Shown in pieces: positions 14,861-22,338 of a DNA stretch of 22,338 nt. The position numbers and the translations under genes were made by a program. The stretch is from Acetoanaerobium sp041831635 (GTDB taxonomy: Bacteria > Bacillota > Clostridia > Peptostreptococcales > Filifactoraceae). The notes below the pieces were generated by a model. It worked only from the letters and a program-made list of their open reading frames with translations, searched no databases and was not told where the DNA came from. The stretch lies in contig JBHASY010000086.1 of assembly GCA_041831635.1 (NCBI GenBank), forward strand, positions 1-22,338, in the 5' to 3' direction. How positions within the stretch are numbered: position 1 is the first letter of the stretch; each line of letters starts with the position of its first letter.

Positions 14861-15280
14861 TTATTTTTTACTGTCAAGATAGCCTTGCAATATATGTACG
14901 GCAGCTACAGTATCAATTAGTTTTTTTTCTTTTGCTTTAGCAAGTTTCATATAGTTTAAGCTTTTCTTTGCCATCTTGCTGGTAAGCCTTTCATCGCAAT
15001 ATATTATATCTATAGTACTATTAGTTTTTTCTAAAAGCAACTGTGAAAAATATCTAGTTCTTCTTGCTTGAATTCCCTCAGTAGCGTCCATATTCTTCGG
15101 CAATCCCACGATTACTTCTTTTATATCCTCTTTTATTATAATTTCAACAATTTCGTTTACTGCGTCTTTAGTGGATTTTCTAGTCAAGGTATAAAGAGGT
15201 TGAGCAGTCATCCCCAGCAAATCGCTGATAGCTATACCTATTCGTTTATCCCCTATATCAAGTCCCAAAATTCTTCTCAT
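14861..15280 (-). CDS. ruvX: Holliday junction resolvase-like protein RuvX (YqgF family)
   Basis: 139-residue RNase H-fold nuclease. YqgF proteins act as Holliday-junction resolvase-like enzymes and, in E. coli, in pre-16S rRNA 5' processing. The acidic residues are visible: D8 in GLDIGDKRIGIAISD, the VIVGLPKNMDATEG block, and CDERLTS and IDTVAAVHIL near the C-terminus. I place the start at the ATG at 15280, directly after AAAGAGGTGTCCG and at the family's usual MRRILGLDIG. An upstream in-frame ATG at 15358 would add 26 unrelated residues and has no ribosome site. The 171-base gap upstream (15281-15451) is T-rich on this strand and shows no clear promoter or terminator. Confidence 0.93.
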   Translation of the reverse strand: MRRILGLDIGDKRIGIAISDLLGMTAQPLYTLTRKSTKDAVNEIVEIIIKEDIKEVIVGLPKNMDATEGIQARRTRYFSQLLLEKTNSTIDIIYCDERLTSKMAKKSLNYMKLAKAKEKKLIDTVAAVHILQGYLDSKK

Positions 15281-15451
15281 CGGACACCTCTTTGGTTTAA
15301 GATAAAACAAAAAAATATCAAAAAAACATACAATCCTATATCTTTTTAAATTACACAATTTTTTTATTGAGATATATTATGGATGTAATAAATCTATATA
15401 CAGACACATACACAATCATAAGAAAAATCTTGCATAACTTCCACATAATAT

Positions 15452-16402
15452 TTATATAATTTTTATACAGAACTCCTTGCATCCGGGAGCACAGTATGAA
15501 CACAAAACACATCTTTCTTTATCAACCACAGCTTTGCCATTTAAAACCTTGATTGCTTCTTGCTTACATACCTTTTCGCACTCTCTACACCCTATACACC
15601 AATCAGAAATTATAAGCTGTCTGTTTTGAGTTATTAAGTTCTCTTTAATACTTATAGGAACATTTTCTCCTTTAAACTTATATATATTTGCATCTATTTC
15701 AAGAGTGGACTGCATTCCGATAGCTATAGAGTCAATCTCTTTAACTGACAACACATAGTTCAAAGCATTGTCATAATCTTTGATGAGATTGCCGCCCCCA
15801 AGCGGTTTCATAGAATATATTCCTACTCCCTTAGTACTTGCAGTTTTTATAGCCGATAGCATATCTAAAGAGCTCCCATCCAATAATCCTATTCCATTTT
15901 TATTAAAAAGCGGATGGATTACTTCGATAAAATCATATTTCAAAGAAGCAAGTACACAGTTCACACTATGAGTAGATACACCGAACGTTCTGATATATCC
16001 TTTTTTCTTAGCTTTAATAAAAAACTCCATAGCATCCATATGGCCTCTTAGAGTATGTTCGCTTTCTTGCTCATGAAGTAAAAATCCATCTATATAGTCT
16101 GTATTTAATTCCCTTAATGCTTTGGTAAGGCTATCTTCTGCTGTTTTATAGTCATATGCATAGGATTTAGTAAATATTTTTATATCATTTCTGGACTTGT
16201 TTATTAAAAATTCTTTTATCTGAGGATAGTTCTGATAAAGTTCTGCAGTATCCAAAAAATTTATTCCTTTGTCATACGCATAAGATAGTAAATATGCTCC
16301 TTCTTTGACGGAGAATTTTTTTTGAAGAGGTCCTAAAGTAAGAGTTCCAAAACAAATCCTAGAAACCTCTATTTCGCTTTTTCCTAAAATTTTATATTCC
16401 AT
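15452..16402 (-). CDS. aldo/keto reductase with C-terminal 2[4Fe-4S] ferredoxin domain
   Basis: 316-residue NAD(P)-linked oxidoreductase. The AKR catalytic tetrad is present: D51 (FLDTAELY), Y56, K79 (FTKSYAY) and H110 (FLLHEQ). SMKPLGGGNL and IGMQSTLEI occupy the cofactor region. From residue 269 a ferredoxin-like tail carries two clusters: C269, C272, C275, C279 and C298, C301, C304, C308, plus an extra C312. Such fusions are common in anaerobes; the electron partner and substrate are unknown. It lies 11 bases after the 723-residue membrane protein gene, so the two are probably co-transcribed. Confidence 0.88.
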   Translation of the reverse strand: MEYKILGKSEIEVSRICFGTLTLGPLQKKFSVKEGAYLLSYAYDKGINFLDTAELYQNYPQIKEFLINKSRNDIKIFTKSYAYDYKTAEDSLTKALRELNTDYIDGFLLHEQESEHTLRGHMDAMEFFIKAKKKGYIRTFGVSTHSVNCVLASLKYDFIEVIHPLFNKNGIGLLDGSSLDMLSAIKTASTKGVGIYSMKPLGGGNLIKDYDNALNYVLSVKEIDSIAIGMQSTLEIDANIYKFKGENVPISIKENLITQNRQLIISDWCIGCRECEKVCKQEAIKVLNGKAVVDKERCVLCSYCAPGCKEFCIKII

Positions 16403-16413
16403 AAGCCTATCCT

Positions 16414-18585
16414 CTATCTTTTCAAAAAGTAAATATCATCTCCATTGTTTAATAAAAGCACCAGCATAGGCACTATAACATAACCTATACTTGTAGCAGC
16501 AGCTACGATTCCGGAATCATTTACCATAAATCCAACTACACTGCCAACAACTATGGCTGCCCAACCGTTTGCTATCTGCGAATGTTTTTGGCATAATCTT
16601 TTTAATACTCCAAACGGTTTGTAAAACAACACTGCCATAACTATTATAGCAAGAATAAAAACTTTACTCCACATAGATGCCGAAATAAGTCTCATATTCA
16701 TAGATAGTTTTCGCAGTATTATTTGCAATATTGCTGACGGTCCTGTATGTATAATAGTCATTATAGCATTTGCAAGATGGCTCTTGTTTTCGTTGTTAAA
16801 ATCCATCCACGCCATAAAGGACACTATCAAAACTATTGCAATAAAAATCCCTATACTTTTCTTTATATCTATTTTTATATTATTTGATTTTAATATCAAA
16901 AATAAAAACGATGCGGATATAGTAATAGTCCCGCCTACATTTGCTCCCATCATAGGATTTCCCATTATAAATATCACTACCAAGCTAAAAGGAATTAAAA
17001 TACTGTTTTTATATCCGAATTTTTCAAAAAATATACTGACGGTCATAATCGATGCTCCTACCAAAACCCCCATATATTCATTTCCTATGCCATAAAATCT
17101 CGCCCCTATGATCGGGTCATATCCCAGTAAGGAATTTTTTATTAGAAATTGTTCGAAAACTGCCATATCAAGCAAAAGAATTATAGACATAAGTCCACTT
17201 AAAATAGCTATAGTGTTCAAATCATTTTTAATAAATTTTAAAATCATAGCATATCCTACAGTTAAAAAAAACAACCCTATTATAAGAGAATAAAGTGCAT
17301 TGGTAAAATCAAACACAGGAATAATCAAAATCACAAGTGGAACTAATAAAGTAATTCTAAGTATGAATTTCACAGCTTTTATTATAATTTTAGGAATTTT
17401 GTTATAAAAAAGTCCAATTAGCACAGTAAGTATCCACACACACATTTCAAAAACTGCATAGGTGTAAAGCACAGGAATTCTTACACTTGAAAGAGAGACT
17501 ATTTTTTCATTTTCTTCTTCTAAAAAAGCCCATGCCTTTTGATATGGTTTTGTGCTTATAGTTTTCCCTGAAATGTCTTCATTGACTAGTCCAAATTTGT
17601 TATTTATATATGCAGAAATATCTATGTTTGATATTACTCCATCTCTTCTGGTCGAAGCGGAAGTCAATATTCCCGCTCCTTCCTCCGCATTATTAAAAAT
17701 ATAAATCGGTGACAACTTGTATCCGTCATTAAATTTTTCCATACTCGGAAAGGGACTTACTATCATCATAGTATCATTTTCTGAAAGTTTATTTTTTATA
17801 TTTGAGATAAAAGAATCTATCCTACCTGTAAGAATTTTTTTATACTCATCATAAGCAATTTCAGACATCATTTTTTTGTATTCATCAAGTCTATAACTAT
17901 CTCCCAGTTCTATTACAATAATATCAGAAGGCTTATAATGTTCTTTAAATATGTCCAAAACCTTATCATAATCCGTTCTGATGTCATATGGTGCGTTGTA
18001 ATCCAGCATATTCACATCATCTATATTTCCGGCATTTATTCGACCAAAACTATCCATCGCAATAAGCCCTGAAAAAAGCAACGGATTTTCTTTATTTGAA
18101 TTTCCTATAACTGATAGTTTAAGATTGTTTTTATTTGCTATTTCTCCTAAATTTCCTACTACAGAGCCATAATCAGAATAGGAATTTGTCTGGATTAAGG
18201 TATTTATACTAAGATTTGAAATTTTGCCGGGTTCTTTTTTAGTAACAAATCTATACTGTTCAGATTTTGCCTTATCGGGAATTTCAAAAAAATTCAAGTC
18301 CTCATTCAATACATAGGATTTCCTTCCCCACCCTATGCTTGCGTAAGAACTTGCATCATTTGTGACATTTGCCCCTCTGACATTCATTAACCCTATATAG
18401 CCTTGATCATATTTTCCTATAGCATCGATTGATTTAAAATCTTCCAAATCAAGTCTATTTACCATTATGATTACCAGCTTTTCATTTATATCTGACTTAG
18501 TAGTTTTTGCATAAATAAAGCCATTGGCAAATATTTGAATTAAAAAAACAAATAAGACAAAACCGATTATTTTTTTACTTTTCAT
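16414..18585 (-). CDS. large membrane protein with extracytoplasmic domain, function unknown
   Basis: 723 residues that I cannot assign a function. An N-terminal signal-like helix (about 5-26, IIGFVLFVFLIQIFANGFIYA) leads to a soluble region of about 350 residues, predicted outside. It includes KLVIIMVNRLDLEDF, YIGLMNVRG, DASSYASIGWGRKS, DIIVIELGDSYRLDEY and DTMMIVSPFPS. The order of a metal-site-like start, a GLMN segment and the late SPFPS segment recalls the alkaline phosphatase/sulfatase fold, but no catalytic Ser/Thr or metal set is certain. About ten membrane helices follow from residue 375 on, including the distinctive GARFYGIGNEYMGVLVGAS and VNDSGIVAAATSIGYVIVPM. The start follows GAAGGAAAA, 4 bases after ireB. 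A phosphodiesterase or lipid/glycan transferase of the envelope is possible, unproven. Confidence 0.7.
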   Translation of the reverse strand: MKSKKIIGFVLFVFLIQIFANGFIYAKTTKSDINEKLVIIMVNRLDLEDFKSIDAIGKYDQGYIGLMNVRGANVTNDASSYASIGWGRKSYVLNEDLNFFEIPDKAKSEQYRFVTKKEPGKISNLSINTLIQTNSYSDYGSVVGNLGEIANKNNLKLSVIGNSNKENPLLFSGLIAMDSFGRINAGNIDDVNMLDYNAPYDIRTDYDKVLDIFKEHYKPSDIIVIELGDSYRLDEYKKMMSEIAYDEYKKILTGRIDSFISNIKNKLSENDTMMIVSPFPSMEKFNDGYKLSPIYIFNNAEEGAGILTSASTRRDGVISNIDISAYINNKFGLVNEDISGKTISTKPYQKAWAFLEEENEKIVSLSSVRIPVLYTYAVFEMCVWILTVLIGLFYNKIPKIIIKAVKFILRITLLVPLVILIIPVFDFTNALYSLIIGLFFLTVGYAMILKFIKNDLNTIAILSGLMSIILLLDMAVFEQFLIKNSLLGYDPIIGARFYGIGNEYMGVLVGASIMTVSIFFEKFGYKNSILIPFSLVVIFIMGNPMMGANVGGTITISASFLFLILKSNNIKIDIKKSIGIFIAIVLIVSFMAWMDFNNENKSHLANAIMTIIHTGPSAILQIILRKLSMNMRLISASMWSKVFILAIIVMAVLFYKPFGVLKRLCQKHSQIANGWAAIVVGSVVGFMVNDSGIVAAATSIGYVIVPMLVLLLNNGDDIYFLKR

Positions 18586-18589
18586 AAAA

Positions 18590-18850
18590 TTATTTTCCTT
18601 CTAGGTATTCCTTGATTATAGCCTCCAGTAACTCGTCTCTTTCATATTTTCTTATTATAGTTCTGGCATTTTTATGACTGGTAATATATGTAGGGTCGCC
18701 CGATAACATATAACCTACGAGTTGATTTACAGGGTTATAGCCTTTTTCTTTCAGTGCCTCATACACCATATTCACTACTTGTTTTTCGTTTAACTTTTCT
18801 TCATCCTTCTTGCTCTCAAATTTCATTGTAAAATCCATATTATCGCTCAT
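18590..18850 (-). CDS. ireB: IreB family regulatory phosphoprotein
   Basis: 86-residue member of the IreB (formerly DUF965/YrzL) family. The signature NPVNQLVGYMLSGDPTYITSHKNARTIIRKYERDELLEAIIKEYL runs from about residue 40 to the end. In Enterococcus faecalis IreB is a small dimeric phosphoprotein, phosphorylated by the Ser/Thr kinase IreK and affecting cephalosporin resistance. The N-terminal Thr in DFTMKF (T8 region) matches the part phosphorylated there. The ATG follows AAAGGAGG. It lies in the conserved position after alaS. A TATAAT at 18890-18895 lies 40 bases upstream but has no convincing -35 partner. Confidence 0.92.
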   Translation of the reverse strand: MSDNMDFTMKFESKKDEEKLNEKQVVNMVYEALKEKGYNPVNQLVGYMLSGDPTYITSHKNARTIIRKYERDELLEAIIKEYLEGK

Positions 18851-18907
18851 ATTTCTTCCTCCTTTGCAACTTCCATCTTAGGATATGATATTATATAAAG
18901 CAAATTA

Positions 18908-18949
18908 AATCAAGTATAAAGGAGCATACTTGCTCCTTTATACTTGATT
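18908..18949 (-). terminator. long perfect hairpin after alaS
   Basis: AATCAAGTATAAAGGAGC (18908-18925) and its exact reverse complement (18932-18949) form an uninterrupted 18-bp stem with a 6-base loop, 6 bases past the alaS stop. On the minus strand the tail is TTAATTTGCTTT, T-rich but broken. It is most likely the alaS terminator or a 3'-end stabiliser. Confidence 0.65.
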
Positions 18950-18955
18950 CTAACG

Positions 18956-21601
18956 CTACTTAATAAATGTTTTTAATATCTCTTCCGATTTTTTCATAGC
19001 CTCACTTAGTTTTGATATATCTTTGCCTCCGGCTTGGGCCATATTAGGTTTCCCACCACCACCTCCACCTGTCAGTGAAGACACTTCTTTTATAAATTTG
19101 CCTGCGTGAACCCCTTTTTGCTGTGCTATCTTTGATACCATACAGACAAATGAAATCTTTGCGTCTAAATTACTGCTTAATAGTACAACTGAATTTTCTA
19201 TTTTGTCGATGACATTTTCTGCAGCATTTCTAAGAGTTTCATCGTCTAAACCTTCAAATGAGCTATATATATACTTGATACCGTCTATATCTTTAGCTTT
19301 GTCTAAAATTTCGTTAATCTGATTTTTAGCAAGTTCTGCTTTTAGTTTTGACAGTTCTTTTTGAACTGCTTTATAATCTTCAATAGTCTGAGAGAGTTTA
19401 GCTACTAAGTTCTCTTCATTTGCCTTAACTAAGGATTTTATCTCATATAAAACTGCCTCTTTTTCGAGGAAATGTTGATATACACTGCTTCCGGTGATAG
19501 CCTCTATTCTTCTTACTCCGGATGCAATCCCTGACTCGGAAATAATTTTAAACATACCTATATCAGAAGAATTACTTACATGGGTTCCACCGCAAAGTTC
19601 AGTAGAGAAATCTCCTACAGAAACTACTCTTACATTGTCTTCATACTTTTCATCAAATAAAGCTATCGCTCCTGATTTCTTCGCATCCTCTAATTTCATA
19701 ACTTCTACTTTTACAGGATATGCTTTAAATATAGCCTCATTTACCATGGTTTCAATCCTGCTTATTTCTTCGGCGGTGATAGGTTCAAAATGAGTAAAGT
19801 CAAATCTAAGTCTGGTATCTGTAACTAAAGAACCGGCTTGATGGATATGTGCTCCTAATACCTCTCTTAATGCTTTATGCAAAAGATGTGTTCCTGTATG
19901 GTTTCTTTGAGTGGACTTTCTTACTTTTTCATCTACTGTTAGTTCACATTCGTCTGACAACTTAGCTTCTCCGGATAGCACTTCTACCCTATGAATAAAT
20001 AATTCGCCATGAGATTTTTGCACATCTTTAACTTTGGCTATAAAGCTTTGACCTTTTATACTGCCTTTGTCAGCTACCTGTCCACCTGACTCAGCGTAAA
20101 ACGGAGTTTTATCAAAAACTAACTCTCCTATTTGTCCCTCTGACAACGTCTGCACTTTTTCATTTTCAAACACTATATCTTTGATTTTAGCTAGAGTTTG
20201 CAGTTTATCATATCCTAAAAATTCACTTTTTTCTACAGAAAAAGTAATCGTGCCGGATGCCTCTTTCCATCCCTCTGAGTCCTTGTCTGTTCTTGCTGAG
20301 CGTGCTCTTTCTTTTTGTTTTTGCATTTCGACTTTAAATCCATCTTCATCTACCTTCAGTCCATATTCCTCGACGATTTCCAAGGTCAATTCTATAGGGA
20401 AACCATATGTGTCGTATAGCCTAAATGCATCTTCTCCACTTAAAACATCTTTGTTTTCAGACTTAATTTTGTCTATATACTCTTTTAGGATAATTATCCC
20501 TTGATCTACAGTTTCTGCAAATTTTTCCTCTTCTACTGTCAATACTTTTCTTATATATTCTTTTTGATCTAATAACTCTTTATATGATACTGAGTAGTTA
20601 TCTATTACCGTTTCCATAAGACTTACAAGGAAATTATCCTTTATACCCAAAAGTCTCCCATGCCTTGCCGCTCTTCTTATAAGCCTTCTAAGAACATACC
20701 CTCTTCCCTCGTTTGACGGAAGAACTCCGTCAGAAATCAAGAAAGTAGCCGCTTTTGAATGATCTGTAATGAGCCTGATAGAAATATCGTCTTTTGCGGA
20801 TGCTCCATATTCTTTTCCTGATAAACTGCATACCTTGTCTCTAATGCTCTTCATAGTATCTATATCAAAAATACTGTCTACATTTTGCATTATACACGCC
20901 ATTCTTTCAAGTCCCATACCTGTATCAATGTTAGGATTCGGAAGAGGTGTGTAAGTTCCATCTTCTTCTTTGTTAAACTGTGTAAAAACCAAGTTCCAAA
21001 ACTCTAAAAATCTGTCACAATCACAACCGGGTTTACAATCAGGATCAGAACAAGCATATTGTTTTCCCCTGTCTATATAAATTTCAGAACATGGGCCACA
21101 AGGACCTGTTCCTGTCCCTATTTCCCAGAAATTATCTTCTTTGCCAAGTCTGATTATTCTTTCTTTAGGAACGTTTATGTCCCTTTCCCATATTTCAAAT
21201 GCCTCGTCATCATCTAAATATACCGTTACCCATAAATCGTCAGGGTTTAGTCCTAAATCCTCAGTAACAAACTCCCATGCCCACGCAATAGCATCTTTTT
21301 TGAAATAATCTCCAAAAGAAAAATTTCCAAGCATTTCAAAAAAAGTAGCATGTCTTGCAGTTTTCCCTACGTTGTCAATATCTCCTGTTCTAACACATTT
21401 CTGGCAGGTAGCCATCCTTTTGTTTGGGGGCGGCTCTATCCCCATAAAATAATTTTTCATAGGTGCCATTCCGGCATTTATAAGAAGTAGACTCTTGTCA
21501 TTTTCCGGAACCAAAGAAAATCCCATTCTGGAATAATGATCTTTTGAACTAAAAAAATCAAGAAACATCTGTCTAATTTCATTTACTCCTAAATACTTCA
21601 A
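18956..21601 (-). CDS. alaS: alanine-tRNA ligase
   Basis: AlaRS charges tRNA-Ala in the cytoplasm and edits Ser/Gly mischarging. Visible are the class II motifs (KDHYSRMGFSLVPENDKSLLLINAGMAPMK; HATFFEMLGNFSFGDYFK; NIDTGMGLERMA), GTGTGPCGPCSEIY and the editing-domain zinc motifs HTGTHLLHKALREVLG and ELCGGTHV. A coiled coil follows (NLVAKLSQTIEDYKAVQKEL), then the C-Ala domain ending with GGGGGGKPNMAQAGG. The start I favour is TTG at 21601, giving 881 residues beginning MKYLGVNEIRQMF, with AAAGGAGG 6 bases upstream. An in-frame ATG at 21631 would lie inside the T-box terminator hairpin and is rejected. Expression is controlled by the T-box leader immediately upstream. Confidence 0.97.
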   Translation of the reverse strand: MKYLGVNEIRQMFLDFFSSKDHYSRMGFSLVPENDKSLLLINAGMAPMKNYFMGIEPPPNKRMATCQKCVRTGDIDNVGKTARHATFFEMLGNFSFGDYFKKDAIAWAWEFVTEDLGLNPDDLWVTVYLDDDEAFEIWERDINVPKERIIRLGKEDNFWEIGTGTGPCGPCSEIYIDRGKQYACSDPDCKPGCDCDRFLEFWNLVFTQFNKEEDGTYTPLPNPNIDTGMGLERMACIMQNVDSIFDIDTMKSIRDKVCSLSGKEYGASAKDDISIRLITDHSKAATFLISDGVLPSNEGRGYVLRRLIRRAARHGRLLGIKDNFLVSLMETVIDNYSVSYKELLDQKEYIRKVLTVEEEKFAETVDQGIIILKEYIDKIKSENKDVLSGEDAFRLYDTYGFPIELTLEIVEEYGLKVDEDGFKVEMQKQKERARSARTDKDSEGWKEASGTITFSVEKSEFLGYDKLQTLAKIKDIVFENEKVQTLSEGQIGELVFDKTPFYAESGGQVADKGSIKGQSFIAKVKDVQKSHGELFIHRVEVLSGEAKLSDECELTVDEKVRKSTQRNHTGTHLLHKALREVLGAHIHQAGSLVTDTRLRFDFTHFEPITAEEISRIETMVNEAIFKAYPVKVEVMKLEDAKKSGAIALFDEKYEDNVRVVSVGDFSTELCGGTHVSNSSDIGMFKIISESGIASGVRRIEAITGSSVYQHFLEKEAVLYEIKSLVKANEENLVAKLSQTIEDYKAVQKELSKLKAELAKNQINEILDKAKDIDGIKYIYSSFEGLDDETLRNAAENVIDKIENSVVLLSSNLDAKISFVCMVSKIAQQKGVHAGKFIKEVSSLTGGGGGGKPNMAQAGGKDISKLSEAMKKSEEILKTFIK

Positions 21602-21620
21602 ATCATAACCTCCTTTAGTA

Positions 21621-21667
21621 AAACAAAACACCTCGCTCCAATGATAAACATATCAAAGGGACGAGGT
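21621..21667 (-). terminator. T-box terminator hairpin
   Basis: ACCTCG (21662-21667) pairs with CGAGGT (21630-21635), extendable by CC/GG inside. On the minus strand it is followed by GTTTTGTTTT. The T-box sequence just upstream competes for the 5' arm to make the antiterminator. The hairpin ends about 20 bases before the alaS ribosome site. Confidence 0.8.
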
Positions 21668-21872
21668 TAAATCGCGGTACCACCCTAATTGCCAATAGGC
21701 CACTTAATTTAACTGTAACGTAGTCAACGCAACCATTTATTAGATGGTCAGGCTCAAAGTCAGCTTCAAATAATAACTGTCCGGGAATTTCTCAGCACTC
21801 ATTCCCTCTCTGTGAGACAATAACATACTCTACTATTCTTTTCATAGCCTATTGGTATTTAAAAATTATATC
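21632..21872 (-). ncRNA. alanine T-box leader of alaS
   Basis: tRNA-sensing leader on the minus strand. The conserved T-box AGGGTGGTACCGCG is at 21673-21686, with UGGU matching an uncharged tRNA-Ala end (discriminator A). Stem I is closed by GGCU and AGCC. It contains AGUA (in AAUAGUAGAG) and AGAGAGGGAAUGAGUGCUGAGAAAUUCCC, the expected upper-loop pattern. The candidate specifier is GCU (Ala) at 21762-21764, within GAAGCUGAC. Uncharged tRNA-Ala should favour the antiterminator and switch alaS on. This explains the whole gap 21602-21909. Confidence 0.93.
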
Positions 21873-21878
21873 TATACA

Positions 21879-21907
21879 ATTATATAGGCTTAAATTTCAA
21901 AAATCAA
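21879..21907 (-). promoter_or_regulatory. alaS T-box promoter
   Basis: TTGATT (21902-21907), a 17-base spacer and TATAAT (21879-21884) lie on the minus strand, starting 3 bases after the end of the Fe-S scaffold gene. Transcription would begin near 21872, at the base of the T-box. A second TATAAT at 21867-21872 has no good -35 box. Confidence 0.7.
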
Positions 21908-21909
21908 TA

Positions 21910-22338
21910 CTAATCTTCTTCTATATCGTGGTGATGGTCGTGGTCGTCATCAAACTCCATATCAGTTAGTCCATCAATAGTTAAATTATTTTTGACAGCA
22001 TAGTCCTGAAGAGCTTTCTTGATGGCTTGCTCCGCTAACACCGAGCAATGCATTTTTACAGGCGGAAGTCCGTCAAGTGCCTCTGCTACAGCCTTATTAG
22101 TAAGATGTAGCGCCTCTTGAACAGTCTTGCCCTTAATCATCTCAGTAGCCATACTTGAACTTGCTATAGCCGAGCCACATCCGTAGGTTTTAAACTTTAC
22201 ATCTTCAATTATATCATTTTCCACCTTTAGATATATCTTCATTATATCTCCGCATTTGGCATTACCAACTTCCCCTACTCCATCTGCACCTTCAATTTCT
22301 CCTACATTTCTAGGATTTGTAAAATGATCCATAACTTT
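21910..22338 (-). CDS. iscU: Fe-S cluster scaffold protein, IscU/NifU N-terminal type (5' end cut by the window)
   Basis: Scaffold on which cysteine desulfurase builds Fe-S clusters. The three ligand cysteines, numbered from the first visible Met, are C27 (NAKCGD, with D29), C52 (TYGCGSAIASS) and C96 (MHCSVLAEQAI). The 25- and 44-residue spacings match IscU/NifU rather than SufU, which has an insertion between the last two. The reading frame stays open to the edge (Lys-Val before MDHF), and the family normally starts about six residues earlier (KVMDHFTNPRN), so the true start lies outside. The C-terminus ends in an unusual acidic His-rich tail (EFDDDHDHHHDIEED). The desulfurase gene is expected upstream, beyond the edge. 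Confidence 0.93.
   Translation of the reverse strand, partial: KVMDHFTNPRNVGEIEGADGVGEVGNAKCGDIMKIYLKVENDIIEDVKFKTYGCGSAIASSSMATEMIKGKTVQEALHLTNKAVAEALDGLPPVKMHCSVLAEQAIKKALQDYAVKNNLTIDGLTDMEFDDDHDHHHDIEED

Noticed and set aside
15281..15358. Upstream ATG extending RuvX by 26 residues
   Set aside because: The extra residues are unrelated to the family, while ATG at 15280 has a good ribosome site and begins at the family's usual first residues.
15281..15451. Promoter or terminator before ruvX
   Set aside because: The region is AT-rich with many partial TTG and TATA matches, but none with acceptable spacing or a convincing hairpin and T tract.

Overview
The window reads as chromosome from an anaerobic, low-GC Firmicute of the Clostridia/Tissierellia type. 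The evidence is AT-rich DNA, strong AGGAGG-like ribosome binding sites, several TTG starts, a ferredoxin-dependent 2-oxoacid oxidoreductase, a 4Fe-4S aldo/keto reductase, an alanine T-box, and the alaS-ireB-ruvX-DUF1292-fur-RNase J order known from Firmicutes. I cannot name the genus. All genes but one (13287-14036) lie on the minus strand, so transcription runs from high to low coordinates.

Reading with transcription: 22338-21910 is the 3' part of an IscU/NifU scaffold gene cut by the window edge. Next come a promoter, an alanine T-box leader and alaS (21907-18956), closed by an 18-bp perfect hairpin. ireB, a 723-residue membrane protein of unknown function and a ferredoxin-fused aldo/keto reductase follow (18850-15452), then ruvX, a DUF1292 gene and fur (15280-14057). 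The single plus-strand gene (YdjM-like, 13287-14036) converges on fur. It diverges from a long operon (13168-7009): RNase J, M50 protease, scpA, scpB, rluB, a GNAT-like protein and a carboxyltransferase (OadA/PycB type).

The 597-bp gap 6412-7008 is the most unusual stretch. It holds a near-consensus promoter, a c-di-GMP-I (GEMM-I) riboswitch aptamer, an intrinsic terminator, and a ribosome binding site with a small ORF that has decayed (one frameshift, two in-frame stops). About 100 bp further on begins korDABC, with an RpiR-family regulator as its last gene (6411-2842). A weak terminator separates this from a housekeeping cluster: histidine phosphatase, cmk, plsC, ispH (2740-42).

Most genes are core functions: translation and its control, RNA decay and modification, chromosome segregation, Fe-S and isoprenoid synthesis, phospholipid synthesis, 2-oxoacid metabolism. 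I see no tRNA, rRNA, CRISPR array, insertion sequence or phage gene. The observations most worth following are the riboswitch with its dead cargo gene, the uncharacterised 723-residue membrane protein inserted in a conserved cluster, and the His/Asp-rich tail on the Fe-S scaffold.
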